From Aldersonia sp036524855 (GTDB taxonomy: Bacteria; Actinomycetota; Actinomycetes; Mycobacteriales; Mycobacteriaceae): a stretch of 64,000 nucleotides of DNA. The position numbers and the translations under genes were made by a program. Below the pieces are notes generated by a model. It was not told the origin of the DNA. It saw only the letters and a list, made by a program, of their open reading frames with translations, and ran no database searches. Shown here piece after piece: positions 1-9,127 of this stretch; position 1 is the first letter of the stretch; the number at the start of each line of letters is the position of its first letter. The DNA is taken from positions 1 to 64,000 of the forward strand of contig DATDBL010000019.1 of the NCBI GenBank assembly GCA_036524855.1, in the 5' to 3' direction.

Positions 1-1
1 A

Positions 2-403
2 ACTTTGTTCTTCCTCGCCTTGACGTTCGGCCTCGTCGACGACCCCATCGATGCCGTTGCCCGCGCGGTCGGCTTCGTCGAAGACGTCGGCCGCACGCAT
101 GGGGTCGAGGATCCCGTGCAGATGACCGTCGCGACCACCGATGGCGAATCCCTATGGGCCTTCCGCTATTCCAGCGAGCGGCAGTCGAGGTCACTGTTCT
201 ACTCCACCGAGGTCGCGAAGCTGCGCGCACTGCACCCCGAGGTCGAGGTCCTGCACCGCCTGGGCGGTGAGACCCGCTTCGTGGTCTCCGAACCACTTCG
301 CGACCTCGAGGGTGCGTGGAACGAAGTGCCGGAGTCCTCGGCCGGGGTTGTCCGGCCGGGTGAGGACGAAATCCGGCCCTTCGAACCGATTTCACCGACA
401 TGA
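2..403 (+). CDS. class II glutamine amidotransferase, C-terminal part (5' partial)
   Basis: The frame is open from the first bases and ends at TGA 401-403, so the N-terminus lies outside the window. The visible 133 residues resemble the C-terminal half of class II (Ntn-type) glutamine amidotransferases of the EgtC/YafJ kind. They include a helix with VARAVGFVEDVGR, a strand-rich stretch around TVATTDGESLWAFRYSS, a serine/tyrosine-rich LFYSTEV segment and a VVSEPL motif that is typical near the end of the domain. The N-terminal catalytic cysteine cannot be seen. The substrate is unknown, since this family includes stand-alone hydrolases and EgtC (ergothioneine). No ergothioneine genes are visible to the right, so that role has no support here. 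Confidence 0.75.
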   Translation, partial: TLFFLALTFGLVDDPIDAVARAVGFVEDVGRTHGVEDPVQMTVATTDGESLWAFRYSSERQSRSLFYSTEVAKLRALHPEVEVLHRLGGETRFVVSEPLRDLEGAWNEVPESSAGVVRPGEDEIRPFEPISPT

Positions 404-496
404 GTTCACGCAGCGCCGATATCAGCCGGTGACCGCACCACGTGTAGTGGCCGTTTCGTCTGTTGCCCTGTCCCTTCCCGGGCAGACGACGGATGA

Positions 497-720
497 ATGC
501 GCGGAGATGACGAAACCCTGCAGATCGAACAGGTCTACGTCGTCGACCTCGTCGCGCCCAACACGGTCAACACCATGCCCGAGGCCACCCTCTCGATCGA
601 GAGGTTCTCGATGCGCTGCACGCGAGGTTCCCAGTTGTCGTCGAGCCGTCGCAGCGACCGCGGTTCGGCGTCTGGCACTTCGTCGACGAGTTCGATGAGC
701 CAGGCGAGTCGGCCTGGTGA
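497..720 (+). pseudogene. decayed coding fragment(s), transaldolase-like motif
   Basis: Two protein-like stretches lie in different frames. The first (from 497) contains VDLVAPNTVNTMPEATL, which resembles the substrate loop of transaldolases (xPDTVNTMPxxT). The second (about 590-720) reads VLDALHARFPVVVEPSQRP and then GVWHFVDEFDEPGESAW before TGA 718-720; I do not recognise it. Neither has a credible start or a full-length domain. I read this as decayed remnants between the amidotransferase and the transposase fragment. The transaldolase assignment rests on one motif only. Confidence 0.35.
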
Positions 721-850
721 TCGCCGCCGCGGAATGCAGGGCCGGCAGTAGCACCGGAATTCGCTTGTGCCGCTTCGGCCCGAACGTGTCGGTCGGTGGA
801 CACGCCGAGGCTGCCTTCGGATGTTACGTCAACCCAGAAATTGAGATCGA

Positions 851-1160
851 TTGTCGGACAACCCATCAGCGTCGACGTGGCCGCTGATCGACCCGCATCG
901 GGACCGGATCAAGGACTGGCTGGACGCCGATGTCGCGGTGGCCACGATCGCGCAGCGGCTGGGAGACGATCACACGGTCGGGGCGGCGGAGTCGTCGGTG
1001 CGGCGGTGGATCGCCACGCATTTCGCGGAGGAGGTGGTGCGGGAGCGGGTCGCCGTGCCGCGCGGGGAGGTGCCGCGGGTGAGCGAGGCGCCGATCGACT
1101 CGGCGGGCAGGGCTTCGCCGAGGCGGGGCACGCCGCCGACCCCGACCGGAACGACTAGCT
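851..1160 (+). pseudogene. istA: IS21-family IstA transposase fragment
   Basis: The readable protein contains DRIKDWLDADVAVATIAQRL, SSVRRWIATHFAEE and VVRERVAVPRGEVP. This is the helix-turn-helix and pre-catalytic region of IS21-type IstA transposases. In intact IstA the next motif is a PGSEAQIDYG-like strand carrying the first catalytic aspartate. Here it reads VSEAPIDSAGRASP and similarity stops. Only about 100 of roughly 500 residues remain, and there is no IstB partner and no recognisable terminal inverted repeat. The following bases up to the SnoaL-like gene show no gene. Confidence 0.6.
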
Positions 1161-1347
1161 CGTACATCCGCACCCCGAGCACGCCGACTCCGCCAACCAC
1201 GCCCAGCGGATCCTCACTTGACACGTCCTGCCGCTGGGCGGGGCGCAATCGGGCGGCCGGATCGGCGCGCGTCGGTGCCGCGGGAACACAACGCCTCGAC
1301 GCGAAACGCTTCCGATGGTCCTTCGTGATCCGCCCGACTTGGCGCGG

Positions 1348-1733
1348 TCAGTCGCAACCGTTGGGGTTATCGATCACATATAGCCAGCTGCCATCCGGCT
1401 GGCGACGGACGACGTCCGCGTACCTGCCGCTGGTGTCTATGTCGTTCCCTTCCGCGTCGCGACCGGTCAGCGTCCAATTTCCGATGACCAGCGCCGTGTC
1501 GCCGGAGAGGAGAGTCTTCTCGGCCTTGACCTGAGCCGCGGGCTCATCGCCAAGAACCCACTGAAGGCTTCACGGAGACCGTCAAGGCCGGTCACCGATC
1601 CCCCGCCGAACATTGTTGGCATCGCGAACGTCGCGTCGGGCTCGTAGAAGGAGAGCACCGCCTCCATGTCTCCGGATGTGAACGCTTCTCCGACCAACCG
1701 GCCGGTGTCCTCCGGTGTGTTCGCCTGCGGCAT
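1348..1733 (-). pseudogene. SnoaL-like (NTF2-fold) protein, frameshifted
   Basis: The start ATG at 1733 follows a good Shine-Dalgarno sequence (GGGAGG, 5 nt spacing). The first frame encodes MPQANTPEDTGRLVGEAF and on to REAFSGFLA. It then leaves the family pattern near 1543-1550 and runs on to about 1467. Shifting by one base restores a normal SnoaL-like ending, with QVKAEKTLLSGDTALVIGNW and DGSWLYVIDNPNGCD, up to TGA at 1348-1350. The span is not a multiple of three, consistent with one missing base (GGCC to GGC). The family comprises small cone-shaped hydrolases, isomerases or binding proteins; no substrate can be inferred. It could be a true pseudogene or a base-call error. Confidence 0.6.
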
Positions 1734-1819
1734 GTCAACCTCCCGGTTCGGGTGCTCCGACCCTATACGTCTGGGCGGCGCGTTCAATGGGCTTCGGCCG
1801 TATCCCGCTCATACCCGAA

Positions 1820-2305
1820 TCACCGCGGACTCCACAGGCGGCTCGAGTCAGCCCGCCGGGGGCCACCCAGCGCCTCCCGAACCCAGTCGGGGAGTTCCGA
1901 CCAGGCATCTTCCAGGCGTAGCGCACGGGCCGATTCCAACACCTCTGACGGCATCCAGTCCGGGAACGGTCTGGTCGTGACGCGATGCGATCCCGACGCC
2001 GTGTGCTCCTCGTGCACCGCATCCAGCGCTCCGGCGGGAAAGCTGTCGGCGAGCCGAGCCAGCGCCGGCCACAGCCGACGATGCACGAGCGTCACCTTCC
2101 CGCCCACCAGCCTGATGGCGACGACCACCGAAGACTCGCGCGCAACGTTGATGACCTCGAAGATCTCGTGGCTTCTCGGGTGGCCCCACCACCTGCCGCG
2201 GATCGGCTCGCCGACGACAAGTTCGGCCAGACTGGGCTGCGGGCCGTGCGCGGATTGAAGGACGACGCCGCGCCGACGAATTATCGCTACGGGTTCGATC
2301 GGCAC
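1820..2305 (-). CDS. conserved hypothetical protein
   Basis: The 161-residue product has strong GC3 bias and an even amino-acid composition, so it is probably real. Recognisable stretches are VVGEPIRGRWWGHPRSHEIF and a strand-rich ESSVVVAIRLVGGKVTLVHR followed by a tryptophan/leucine-rich helix. Small uncharacterised actinobacterial proteins share this layout, but I cannot name a domain with confidence. There is no signal peptide or membrane segment. It is transcribed towards the SnoaL-like pseudogene, about 90 bp away, and may have shared a transcript with it. The start at 2305 is the most upstream ATG and is not decided by a clear ribosome site. Confidence 0.55.
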   Translation of the reverse strand: MPIEPVAIIRRRGVVLQSAHGPQPSLAELVVGEPIRGRWWGHPRSHEIFEVINVARESSVVVAIRLVGGKVTLVHRRLWPALARLADSFPAGALDAVHEEHTASGSHRVTTRPFPDWMPSEVLESARALRLEDAWSELPDWVREALGGPRRADSSRLWSPR

Positions 2306-2594
2306 AGACCCAGCATCTTCTGGACCGGAAAGGTACGCAAGAAATTCGACTGGCGTGACCGGTTGCTCGACTGGCTCCTCGACGAGCGTCGTGCGTTCCT
2401 GCCCGAAGGTCGCGTCGGCCGGTGGCCCCCGGAGCGGTCGGCCGGCACACGGGCCCGAGGTGTTCGACGCCGAGGAGTACGCGCGCCTGCTGCCGATACC
2501 GCCGGACTACGACCAGCCGAATTTCAAACAGGTCACGGTTGCGCCGCGACTTCCACGCCGACGTCGCCCGTTGTATTCGCTTACGCGGCAATGA
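2281..2594 (+). pseudogene. decayed coding remnant of unknown family
   Basis: Two protein-like segments sit in different frames: HRPSIFWTGKVRKKFDWRDR with LLDWLLDERRAFLPEG (about 2297-2420), then EVFDAEEYARLLPIPPDYDQ with PNFKQVTVAP (about 2458-2560). Their composition looks like protein but no start or domain is evident, and the frame changes between them. I interpret this as one decayed gene. It overlaps the beginning of the hypothetical gene on the other strand by a few bases. Confidence 0.3.
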
Positions 2595-2631
2595 ATCGGC
2601 ACCCGCCTCGACGTGCGCGGACCGAGTGACG

Positions 2632-3054
2632 TCAGTCCATGGCATTTGTGCCGTCGGAGAGCACGGGCGAGAGGAAGCCGAACACGTTGCCGTCGGGGTC
2701 GAGCAGATAGGCGAGCCGGCCGACCCCTGGCATGTCGTCGGGTGCAAGCGCCTCCGTGCCGCCGAGCTCGAGCCCGCGGGCGAAAGTGCCGTCGACGTCG
2801 TCGACGCCGACCACGATGTTGCAGCCGTTCACGGGTGCACCGACCTCCGGCCGCGGCCCGCGGCGCTCGCTGAGCCCACCGTTGATACCGAGTCCGGGAG
2901 CGCCGGGCGATATCGCACCCTCGCCGGTCGTGATCGCCCAGTAGGGCATGTCTCCGAACTGCTGGAACGACCAGCCCAGCAGTCCGGAGTAGAAGTCGAT
3001 GAGCTTCCGAGGCTCGGTCGCGTGAATCTCGAAGTGCACGACTAGGTTCGCCAT
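2632..3054 (-). CDS. VOC family protein (glyoxalase/bleomycin-resistance fold)
   Basis: The 140-residue product begins at ATG 3054 with an AAAGGAG ribosome site 7 nt upstream; longer in-frame starts extend into non-coding sequence. It shows the VOC pattern: a strand MANLVVHFEI, a helix PRKLIDFYSGLLGW, a mid-domain GGLSERRGPRPEVG and a second half with VDDVDGTFARGLELGG ending in LLDPDGNVFGFL. This resembles the single-domain VOC proteins related to the actinobacterial extradiol-type or glyoxalase-like group. Metal ligands are not obvious beyond the initial H and the late D/N positions, so enzymatic activity is uncertain. It stands alone. Confidence 0.8.
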   Translation of the reverse strand: MANLVVHFEIHATEPRKLIDFYSGLLGWSFQQFGDMPYWAITTGEGAISPGAPGLGINGGLSERRGPRPEVGAPVNGCNIVVGVDDVDGTFARGLELGGTEALAPDDMPGVGRLAYLLDPDGNVFGFLSPVLSDGTNAMD

Positions 3055-3679
3055 GATGTCTCCTTTTGGTCGGTTCGGCGACACCCTACCCCCGCCCACC
3101 GACACCGGCCGCCCACTGGATCGCGATACCGGCTGACGTTCAGGCCGGTCGTGGCCCATCCCTCCCCTGCCGCCGGTCCTCGGCTGCGTGTCGGGCCGAT
3201 TTGCCATCATGGCGATCTGTTCGACTGCTTGCTGGCACGCCGAGCAAACGCAGAGCAGAGCCGACGAACTGGAGGAGGCGCGCCGCACCGTGAGCCTTCG
3301 GGTGCAGGCGTTGCGGGAGCTGACGTCCACCGCTCACCGTGCCGTTCGCGGCCTGAAGGGGCCGGATCGTCCCCGGACCAGCGTGCGAGACCGGCGGCTG
3401 ATCAGTTGCAGTCCGGCGGCCGATCACAGCACCGGCGCCGCCGGCAACAGGGGTTATGACGTTCACCATGGCAGTGGCCAGGATTGGGTCGAGGTCTAGA
3501 AACCGGACGACACACCTCGATTCTCCACAGTGGTCGCCGCTCCCCTATACGGACTTCGTGCCGGGACGCCCGAGCCTCGTGCGGACGCCCACCGCGGCAC
3601 CCGTGTCGAGATCGGCCGACGAGGGACCAGTGCGACACACCGGCACAATCGACAATTAATCGATCTCAGCCTGCATCCA
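3055..3679. other. no convincing gene; one weak short ORF
   Basis: About 620 bp without a supported gene. One plus-strand frame (about 3209-3499) has a plausible helical stretch, QSRADELEEARRTVSLRVQA, but its ends look non-coding and it has no ribosome site, so I do not call it. No RNA gene or clear terminator was seen. Confidence 0.4.
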
Positions 3680-4029
3680 TTACGAAATCACCTGACCCTT
3701 GCCCCGAACCAGTTGCGTGGAAATCCGCGCCAATGACACTCCGGCTCCGGCGGGAAGTCTCACTTGACTTGCGCGCCAACCGGTTGGGCTGGTCAGCGAC
3801 CCGGCGAGTTCGGGTGGAACACGTCGGGGCGGGCGGCGGTCAGGTCGCGGTAGAGGTGACGGCTGGGTGCTCGTGGGCAGCGGGTGCCCGCGGCGGCGGA
3901 GCGCGGGCCAGCGCATTGGATTGGTCGGTCAGCAAAGCGAACCGGCGAGGGCGAGGCGAATACGTCCGGGCGGGCGGGGGCGGCCAAATCCTCCCGATCG
4001 CCCCGCCCGCGCGACTCCAACACCGGCAA
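3680..4029 (-). pseudogene. decayed tetratricopeptide-repeat gene, C-terminal remnant
   Basis: On the minus strand several frames carry pieces of actinobacterial TPR units. These include HLYRDLTAARPDVFHP, a second ARPDVFASP, LTDQSNALA, and PELAGSLTSPTGW in a third frame. Typical units read YRDLAAARPDAFxPELAGSLxNLxxxL, so the same motif appears broken across all three frames with repeated frameshifts. No intact reading frame remains. It lies just downstream of the LuxR-type regulator on the same strand. It is unlike the intact 141-bp-repeat TPR gene at 27.3 kb. Confidence 0.5.
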
Positions 4030-6636
4030 TCACGCCGACGGGTCGAGCACTAACCTGGCGAGTTGGTCACGATCAGCGAGATCCAGTTTCTCGCAGGCAC
4101 GATAAATGTGGCCCTCCACCGTGCGTACCGACAGCACGAGGCGTTCGGAGATCTCGCGGTTGGACAGTCCCGCCGCGATGAGCGTCGCGATCTCGCGCTC
4201 CCTCACGGTCAACGGCAATGGCTGCGCGGCAGTGCGTACAGCCGGTGTCGCCAAGCCGCCGCACAGCACGGACAACCGGTTTGCGGTCGCCGCCGAGGCC
4301 GCGTTGGCGCGCCGGTCGCCCCGTTGGCCGTGCGCGGTCGCTGCTTGCGCGGCGGCATCCGCGGCGTCCAGGTACGCGCCGAGTCGCTCGTACGCCGCGG
4401 CGCAGTCGTCGAGGGCGAGCGCATCGGCCGCCGCGACCGCTTCGGCGTGGCGCGCGTGCAGCGGCACCAAAGCCCCGTCGAGTCGTGCGGCGAGGTCGGT
4501 CAGCCGTGGTGCCGCGCGGTGGTCACCGAACCGGGCGCCGACGTGCAGGGCCTCGGCCTCGACCGCGAACTGGTCCGACCTTGCGGCCGTATCCGCAGCC
4601 ACGTGGGCGATTTCGATCGCACGCATCGGCGTTCCCTCGGCGGCAGCACACCACGCCTCTGCGACCCTGACCTGCGGATCGAAGACGAGGTTGTGTCGCC
4701 CGCGTTGCTCATCCGCGTCCGTGATCACCGCCCGCGCATCGCTGGCGCGACCCAGACCTGCGTACGCCTTCGCCAACGCAATCCGTGCTGGATAGATCCA
4801 CATCCCCGCGGATCGCTCCGTCGACAGCGCCGCGATCGAGTCCTCCAACACCTCGACAGCCTTACCGAGTTTGCCGCGCGCCACATCGACCCAACCAATC
4901 ATCGTGCATGTCATTCCCCACGCCAGATACTGTCCCGATGTCGTGAATCCCCGAAACTGCGCCGCCACGTCATCGGCCTCGGCGAACCGTGCGCAGAACG
5001 TCAATGCCTGGATCTCCCCGAATCCCGCGGGGTAGGCGAGCAAGCCGTCGATACGATCCCGAACCCGACGCAGTTTGCGGGCCACTTCGTCGATCTCGCC
5101 GCCGCGTCCCATCGGGCCCAGCGACCGCCCAACACCGATCGCCGCCCACGCTGTCGCCCACGGCGACGCGTTCGGCGCAGCGAGGACTCGCTCACCGATC
5201 GCGACCGCGTCGGATAGTCGGTTCTGGTGATAGGCCAACCCGGATTCCAACGCCACAACGATGAGCGCAGCCGAGGGATCGGCAATCCTGGACTTCAACA
5301 ATGCGAGGATACGGTCCCCCTCGTCGGCATCACCGATGGAGAAGTACTGGTTCGAAACTCGCGTCATGCCCCACCGCAGCAGCGACACCTCGTCGAGGGT
5401 GTCGGGGTCGAACCCGTCCAGCACCTCCTCGACCTCTTGCGCGCGACCCTGCCACAACAACGCGCGCGCGAGCAGATCTGCGGCGGTGATGCCGCCGCCG
5501 CGTTGCAGCGCAGCACGAGCGAACCGCTCCCCCAGCGCGACATCGGACAATGCGACCGCCGAACGTGCCGCCGAGATCAACAACTCCGCCTCGACCGACT
5601 TGTCGCTACCGAGGGCCAACTCCGCGATCGTCATCCGGTCGGAATCACCAAGTCCACCACGGGCGCCCAGTGCGGTCACCAGACGCCCACGCACACGCCG
5701 TGTGGCCAGCTCGCCGAGACGGCGGCGAATCACCTCGCCGAAGAGCGGGTGTGTGAAACGCGCCGTCAGCCGCTGGCGATCATCGTCGACGACCTGCACG
5801 ACGCCGCGCTGCTCCGCCACCTCGACAGCCTGGTCGCCGCACAGTTCGACGAGCACATCGATGTCGAGCGGCTCACACTGGCTGACCACGTTGAGCACGT
5901 CGATGATCCCGTCTGGAAGCCGCTCGATCCGCGCCTCGACCAGAGTCGTCAATTCCCGGGTGACGGTCGCGCTCCCCCGTAGCTGCCACACGCCGCGCAC
6001 CGCACGCAGCCGGCCGACTTCGAGCGCTCCCTCGACGAGATGCCGCAGAAACAACGCGTTGCCACCGGATGCCTGCCACATCAGCTCCGCCGACAGACCC
6101 TCCAGGTGCCCGCCGAGCGCGGTCTCGACCAGCTCGATGCTTTGCTCACGGTTGAACGGGTCGAGATCGAGGCGGGTCAGATAGCCGTCCTTCCACAGCG
6201 ACGTGACAGCGTCAGGGACCGCCTCGCCACTGCGCACGGTAGCCACGATTCGTGCCACCCCGTCGATCGCAATTTGGTGCAGCAGGGTAGCCGAGAGCTG
6301 ATCGAGCAGATGCGCGTCATCCACGCCGAGCACAACGGGACCGTGTGCCAGCAGCGAGTCACGCGTGGCACCCAATGACGAAGCAGGATCACCCAGCGTT
6401 CGATCACCGAGCACATGAGCAAACGCACCCAGCGGGATCGTGCGCGCCGACGCAGTCCCCGCGACCCAACGGACCTGCACATCCAGAGTCTCGGTAACCC
6501 GCCGAGCAAGGCTGGTCTTGCCGACTCCGGCGTCCCCACTCAACATCACGCCACAGGGTCTCCCGGTCCGACTCAACGTCGACCGAACAGTCTCGAACTC
6601 GAAGTCACGTTCGCGGAGCGGCCAAACCACAGCCAT
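4030..6636 (-). CDS. large ATP-binding LuxR-family (LAL/MalT-like) transcriptional regulator
   Basis: The 868-residue product starts at ATG 6636 (MAVVWPLRERDFEFE), the usual beginning of this family. An upstream in-frame ATG at 6807 adds unlikely sequence. Walker A GDAGVGKT is at residues 34-41 and a Walker B-like VVLGVDDAHLLD follows. A long helical middle, likely TPR-like, comes next, and the C-terminus is a LuxR helix-turn-helix (PLTVREREIATLIAAGLSN, then RTVEGHIYRACEKL). Such proteins sense a ligand through the helical region and activate transcription in an ATP-dependent way. No adjacent co-directed target gene is evident and the ligand is unknown. Confidence 0.88.
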   Translation of the reverse strand: MAVVWPLRERDFEFETVRSTLSRTGRPCGVMLSGDAGVGKTSLARRVTETLDVQVRWVAGTASARTIPLGAFAHVLGDRTLGDPASSLGATRDSLLAHGPVVLGVDDAHLLDQLSATLLHQIAIDGVARIVATVRSGEAVPDAVTSLWKDGYLTRLDLDPFNREQSIELVETALGGHLEGLSAELMWQASGGNALFLRHLVEGALEVGRLRAVRGVWQLRGSATVTRELTTLVEARIERLPDGIIDVLNVVSQCEPLDIDVLVELCGDQAVEVAEQRGVVQVVDDDRQRLTARFTHPLFGEVIRRRLGELATRRVRGRLVTALGARGGLGDSDRMTIAELALGSDKSVEAELLISAARSAVALSDVALGERFARAALQRGGGITAADLLARALLWQGRAQEVEEVLDGFDPDTLDEVSLLRWGMTRVSNQYFSIGDADEGDRILALLKSRIADPSAALIVVALESGLAYHQNRLSDAVAIGERVLAAPNASPWATAWAAIGVGRSLGPMGRGGEIDEVARKLRRVRDRIDGLLAYPAGFGEIQALTFCARFAEADDVAAQFRGFTTSGQYLAWGMTCTMIGWVDVARGKLGKAVEVLEDSIAALSTERSAGMWIYPARIALAKAYAGLGRASDARAVITDADEQRGRHNLVFDPQVRVAEAWCAAAEGTPMRAIEIAHVAADTAARSDQFAVEAEALHVGARFGDHRAAPRLTDLAARLDGALVPLHARHAEAVAAADALALDDCAAAYERLGAYLDAADAAAQAATAHGQRGDRRANAASAATANRLSVLCGGLATPAVRTAAQPLPLTVREREIATLIAAGLSNREISERLVLSVRTVEGHIYRACEKLDLADRDQLARLVLDPSA

Positions 6637-6800
6637 AACACCGAAGCCTAAACCAATGCAGCGGGAACTCTGCGTCCGACGCCGCCCGTACCCCGTCGCC
6701 AGGTCGCGAACTTTCGAAAAGTGCTGACTGCAAATGTCTTTCAATACATCTGGCATGGAAGGCAACGCGCACACCCCGACCGTGGAATCGACAGGCCGGA

Positions 6801-7090
6801 TCACCACTGCGCCGACGGCGCCGACGGCAGCTCCTGGCGATCATCGAGGGTGCTGTCACGGTCACCGGGTGGCTGACCTGTCACCCCGAGCGTCTCGACG
6901 CCGACAACGCTCGCAACCTTGTCCGGATTCTCGACCACAACAGATGCTCGCCACCACCGCCGACAGATCGGCGAGTTCGCCGACCTGCTCACCGGCCGCC
7001 ATGGTGAGCACCTCGATCACTCGATCGGTGTGATCGGGGAGGCTTGGGTCTGGTCACCGGAATGGCTGGGTCACGCAGCGGATCCACGTG
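6801..7090 (-). pseudogene. possible decayed gene between LuxR regulator and SRPBCC gene
   Basis: The 505-bp gap 6637-7141 has no intact gene. On the minus strand VIEVLTMAAGEQVGELADLS followed by AVVASI in one frame can be joined by one shift to VVVENPDKVASVVGVETLGV in the next, ending at a stop at 6801-6803. This suggests a degraded short gene of unknown family. A plus-strand reading (AIIEGAVTVTGWLTCHPERL) also looks protein-like, so the strand is uncertain. Confidence 0.25.
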
Positions 7091-7141
7091 CGCAGGACGC
7101 GCGACCTTCGACTCCAGCGCGACACGGATGGGCGGGCGGCG

Positions 7142-7645
7142 TCAGCGGTCGGTGGGCCGAGTCGACGGCTGTCTCGCTTCTCGCGCAGCGACGTCGGCGA
7201 GCCGACGGATGCTGGTGTGCATGTTCTGGTGCAGGTCGGCACGCAGATCGCGGACGCCGAAAAGGCGCACGATCACGTGCAGCAACAGCGGCACCGGCCG
7301 TAGCACCTGGTAGGACTGCACCACCGTCGTGCCCGGGGTCGCCGGCTCGAATCGGTAGGACCAGCGGATCGTCCCGCCACCATGTTCGGTCCGGGTCACC
7401 GCAAACTCCCGGCCCCGCTCAGCGGTGTCGACGACCGGAGTGTTCGACCAGGTGAACCAGCGCTTTCGATTGCGTGCGGTGAAATGGGCGCCCTCGGTCG
7501 CGTGGGTCGCATCGTCGAGCCAGGAGCATTCGATCACCTCCGGGCTCCATTCCGGGGTCCGGGTCACGTCCGACACCAAGTCGTAGAGCAGCTCGGCGGC
7601 GGCGTCGATCTGGAGCCGAACCTCGTCGTGGTCGAGTCGATTCAT
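7142..7645 (-). CDS. SRPBCC family (polyketide cyclase/START-like) protein
   Basis: The 167-residue product starts at ATG 7645 behind a strong AGGGGGAG ribosome site. It has the SRPBCC outline: an N-terminal strand VRLQIDAAAELLYDLVSDVT, the typical RTPEWSPEVIECSWLDDAT, a central basic ARNRKRWFTWSN, a strand with WSYRFEPATPGTTVVQSY and a long C-terminal helix. These helix-grip proteins bind hydrophobic ligands, and the substrate here cannot be told. It is transcribed divergently from a TetR regulator (94-bp gap), which suggests that regulator controls it. Confidence 0.85.
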   Translation of the reverse strand: MNRLDHDEVRLQIDAAAELLYDLVSDVTRTPEWSPEVIECSWLDDATHATEGAHFTARNRKRWFTWSNTPVVDTAERGREFAVTRTEHGGGTIRWSYRFEPATPGTTVVQSYQVLRPVPLLLHVIVRLFGVRDLRADLHQNMHTSIRRLADVAAREARQPSTRPTDR

Positions 7646-7696
7646 TGCGGCACTCCCCCTGGCTGGAATCAGGTCTCCAGAATATATCCGATTAGA

Positions 7697-7712
7697 TATT
7701 GCTGAAGCAATA
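7697..7712. promoter_or_regulatory. inverted repeat, probable TetR operator
   Basis: TATTGCT-GA-AGCAATA is a perfect 7-bp inverted repeat with a 2-bp centre, in an unusually AT-rich stretch of the divergent SRPBCC/TetR intergenic region. It lies 28 bp before the TetR start. Position and symmetry fit an autoregulatory TetR operator; this is inference. Confidence 0.5.
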
Positions 7713-7739
7713 GGCTATTGGTGACGTTATACTCGGTCG

Positions 7740-8405
7740 ATGTCGCTCACGCCTGCCGAGACGGAACCCCTGACACCGCGCGACCGACAGCGACTGCAGA
7801 CCCGCCAGGAGATCCTCGATGCCGCGCTGGCGGTCATGACCCAGAACGGCGTCGCGGCACTGAACCTGAGCCAGGTCGCCCGGAGGGTCGGCTTGCGGCA
7901 GCCGTCGCTCTACACGTACTTCGACTCGCGCACCGCGGTCTACGACGCACTATTCGAACGAGGCATGACCGCCCATCGCGACCTGCTCACCGCCGCGAGC
8001 AAGGGCACGCAGGGTTGGGCCGCAGTCCGCGCGATGTCCACCGCAACACTGAACTTCACGGCGACACAACCTGTACTGGCGCAATTCCTGTTCAGTAGGG
8101 CGGTGCCCGGATTCGTGCCCTCCGAAGCCGCCTACGCCCCCAGCCAAGCCGTCCAGATGCTGTTCTCCGCGGCGGTCGCCGACGCCGCGGAAAGCGGCGA
8201 ACTCCATCCGACGGCGGCCACCCCACGTGGTGTCGCTCTCCTGATCGCGATCGTCGGCGGCATCGGATCTCAACAGGTTGCCAACGAACCGGACACGACC
8301 GATCCGACCGAAGGCAGCTACACCCAACTGATCGGCGCTGCCCTCGACATGTACGCCACGTTCTTCGACCCCCACCGCGAGGAAGAATGGACGCCCTGGC
8401 CCTGA
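7740..8405 (+). CDS. TetR/AcrR family transcriptional regulator
   Basis: The 221-residue product has an N-terminal helix-turn-helix: DRQRLQTRQEILDAALAVMT, then SQVARRVGLRQPSLYTYFDS. The typical Y-F pair ends the recognition helix. The C-terminal ligand domain is helical and variable, with a late IAIVGGIGSQQVAN segment and a C-terminus suggesting the TetR_C WHG-type group. It is divergent from an SRPBCC gene with a palindrome between them, so it probably represses that gene and itself. The ligand is unknown. Confidence 0.88.
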   Translation: MSLTPAETEPLTPRDRQRLQTRQEILDAALAVMTQNGVAALNLSQVARRVGLRQPSLYTYFDSRTAVYDALFERGMTAHRDLLTAASKGTQGWAAVRAMSTATLNFTATQPVLAQFLFSRAVPGFVPSEAAYAPSQAVQMLFSAAVADAAESGELHPTAATPRGVALLIAIVGGIGSQQVANEPDTTDPTEGSYTQLIGAALDMYATFFDPHREEEWTPWP

Positions 8406-9127
8406 TACAGCGAAATGTGTTCGCGATCCTGAATTACCGGTTCTCGCCGCGGTTCGCCGACCTGTACTGGTGTCGATCTTCGCGAGGTGATGATATTTCG
8501 AGCGATGGCCTCCAGCGGACCGTAATCGGCGACGGCCGCCTGCTCCGGTGAGATCTCCACGCCGGGCGGGGCGGGTCGGGAAGGGCGGCGCGCCGGTACC
8601 GCCGGTCGGGCACGGTGACAACACTCACGACCAGCCGCCGACAGTCACCGTGATCAGCGCCGACCTGATGCTGGCCGAGCAGTGTGACCCGCGACGGGAT
8701 CCGGGGGCGCGGTTTTCCCGGAGACAACGATTGGCACAGGCTTTCGTGCCGCCGTGCTACTCCCTCGGTCCGCCACGGTCAAGGACTGGGAAAAGTTGGG
8801 GTCAGGTCAGCCGACCGTCTGATTCGTCAAACCGCGGCCGAAGAGACCTCGCCACCACTCTCCCGCAGCGCCTTCCCCATCTCGTCTTCCGCATCAACGG
8901 CCGCATCGAGGCTGCGCCTTCCGACGTCCGCGGCAGCGAACCCCTCGTCGCGCAGGCCGAATATTGGCGCTGTCGATGGGGGCATATCGAACATTCATTG
9001 GATCCCGATCGGCAACAGCGATACCGTAACGTGCGCCAGGGAATCCGGTTGGCCGTCAGCGAGACGGCACATTTCGTGATTGCCCGAGCCGCCCGAGCGA
9101 TTCGTCTCACCACCCGAAGGAATCACG
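8406..9127. other. 722 bp with no confident gene
   Basis: Apart from the small minus-strand ORF listed at 8827-8985, no convincing gene is present. A minus-strand stretch near 8410-8560 (MEISPEQAAVADYGPLEAIA) has protein-like composition but runs antisense into the TetR gene and has no stop before it, so I do not call it. The last bases before 9128 hold an AAGGAATC ribosome site for the amidase. Confidence 0.4.
8827..8985 (-). CDS. small hypothetical protein (52 aa), uncertain
   Basis: The ORF runs from ATG 8985 to TGA 8827-8829, with strong GC3 bias and a plausible acidic helix (RSLDAAVDAEDEMGKALRES). There is no recognisable family, weak ribosome-site support and no partner gene. It may be a small protein or the tail of a decayed gene. 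Confidence 0.25.
   Translation of the reverse strand: MPPSTAPIFGLRDEGFAAADVGRRSLDAAVDAEDEMGKALRESGGEVSSAAV

Noticed and set aside
851..1160. A functional IS21 element
   Set aside because: Only the N-terminal part of IstA is readable, IstB is absent and no terminal repeats were found.
4030..6636. Large ATPase as a STAND-type phage-defence protein
   Set aside because: The C-terminal LuxR helix-turn-helix and MalT-like layout fit a transcriptional regulator; no effector domain is present.
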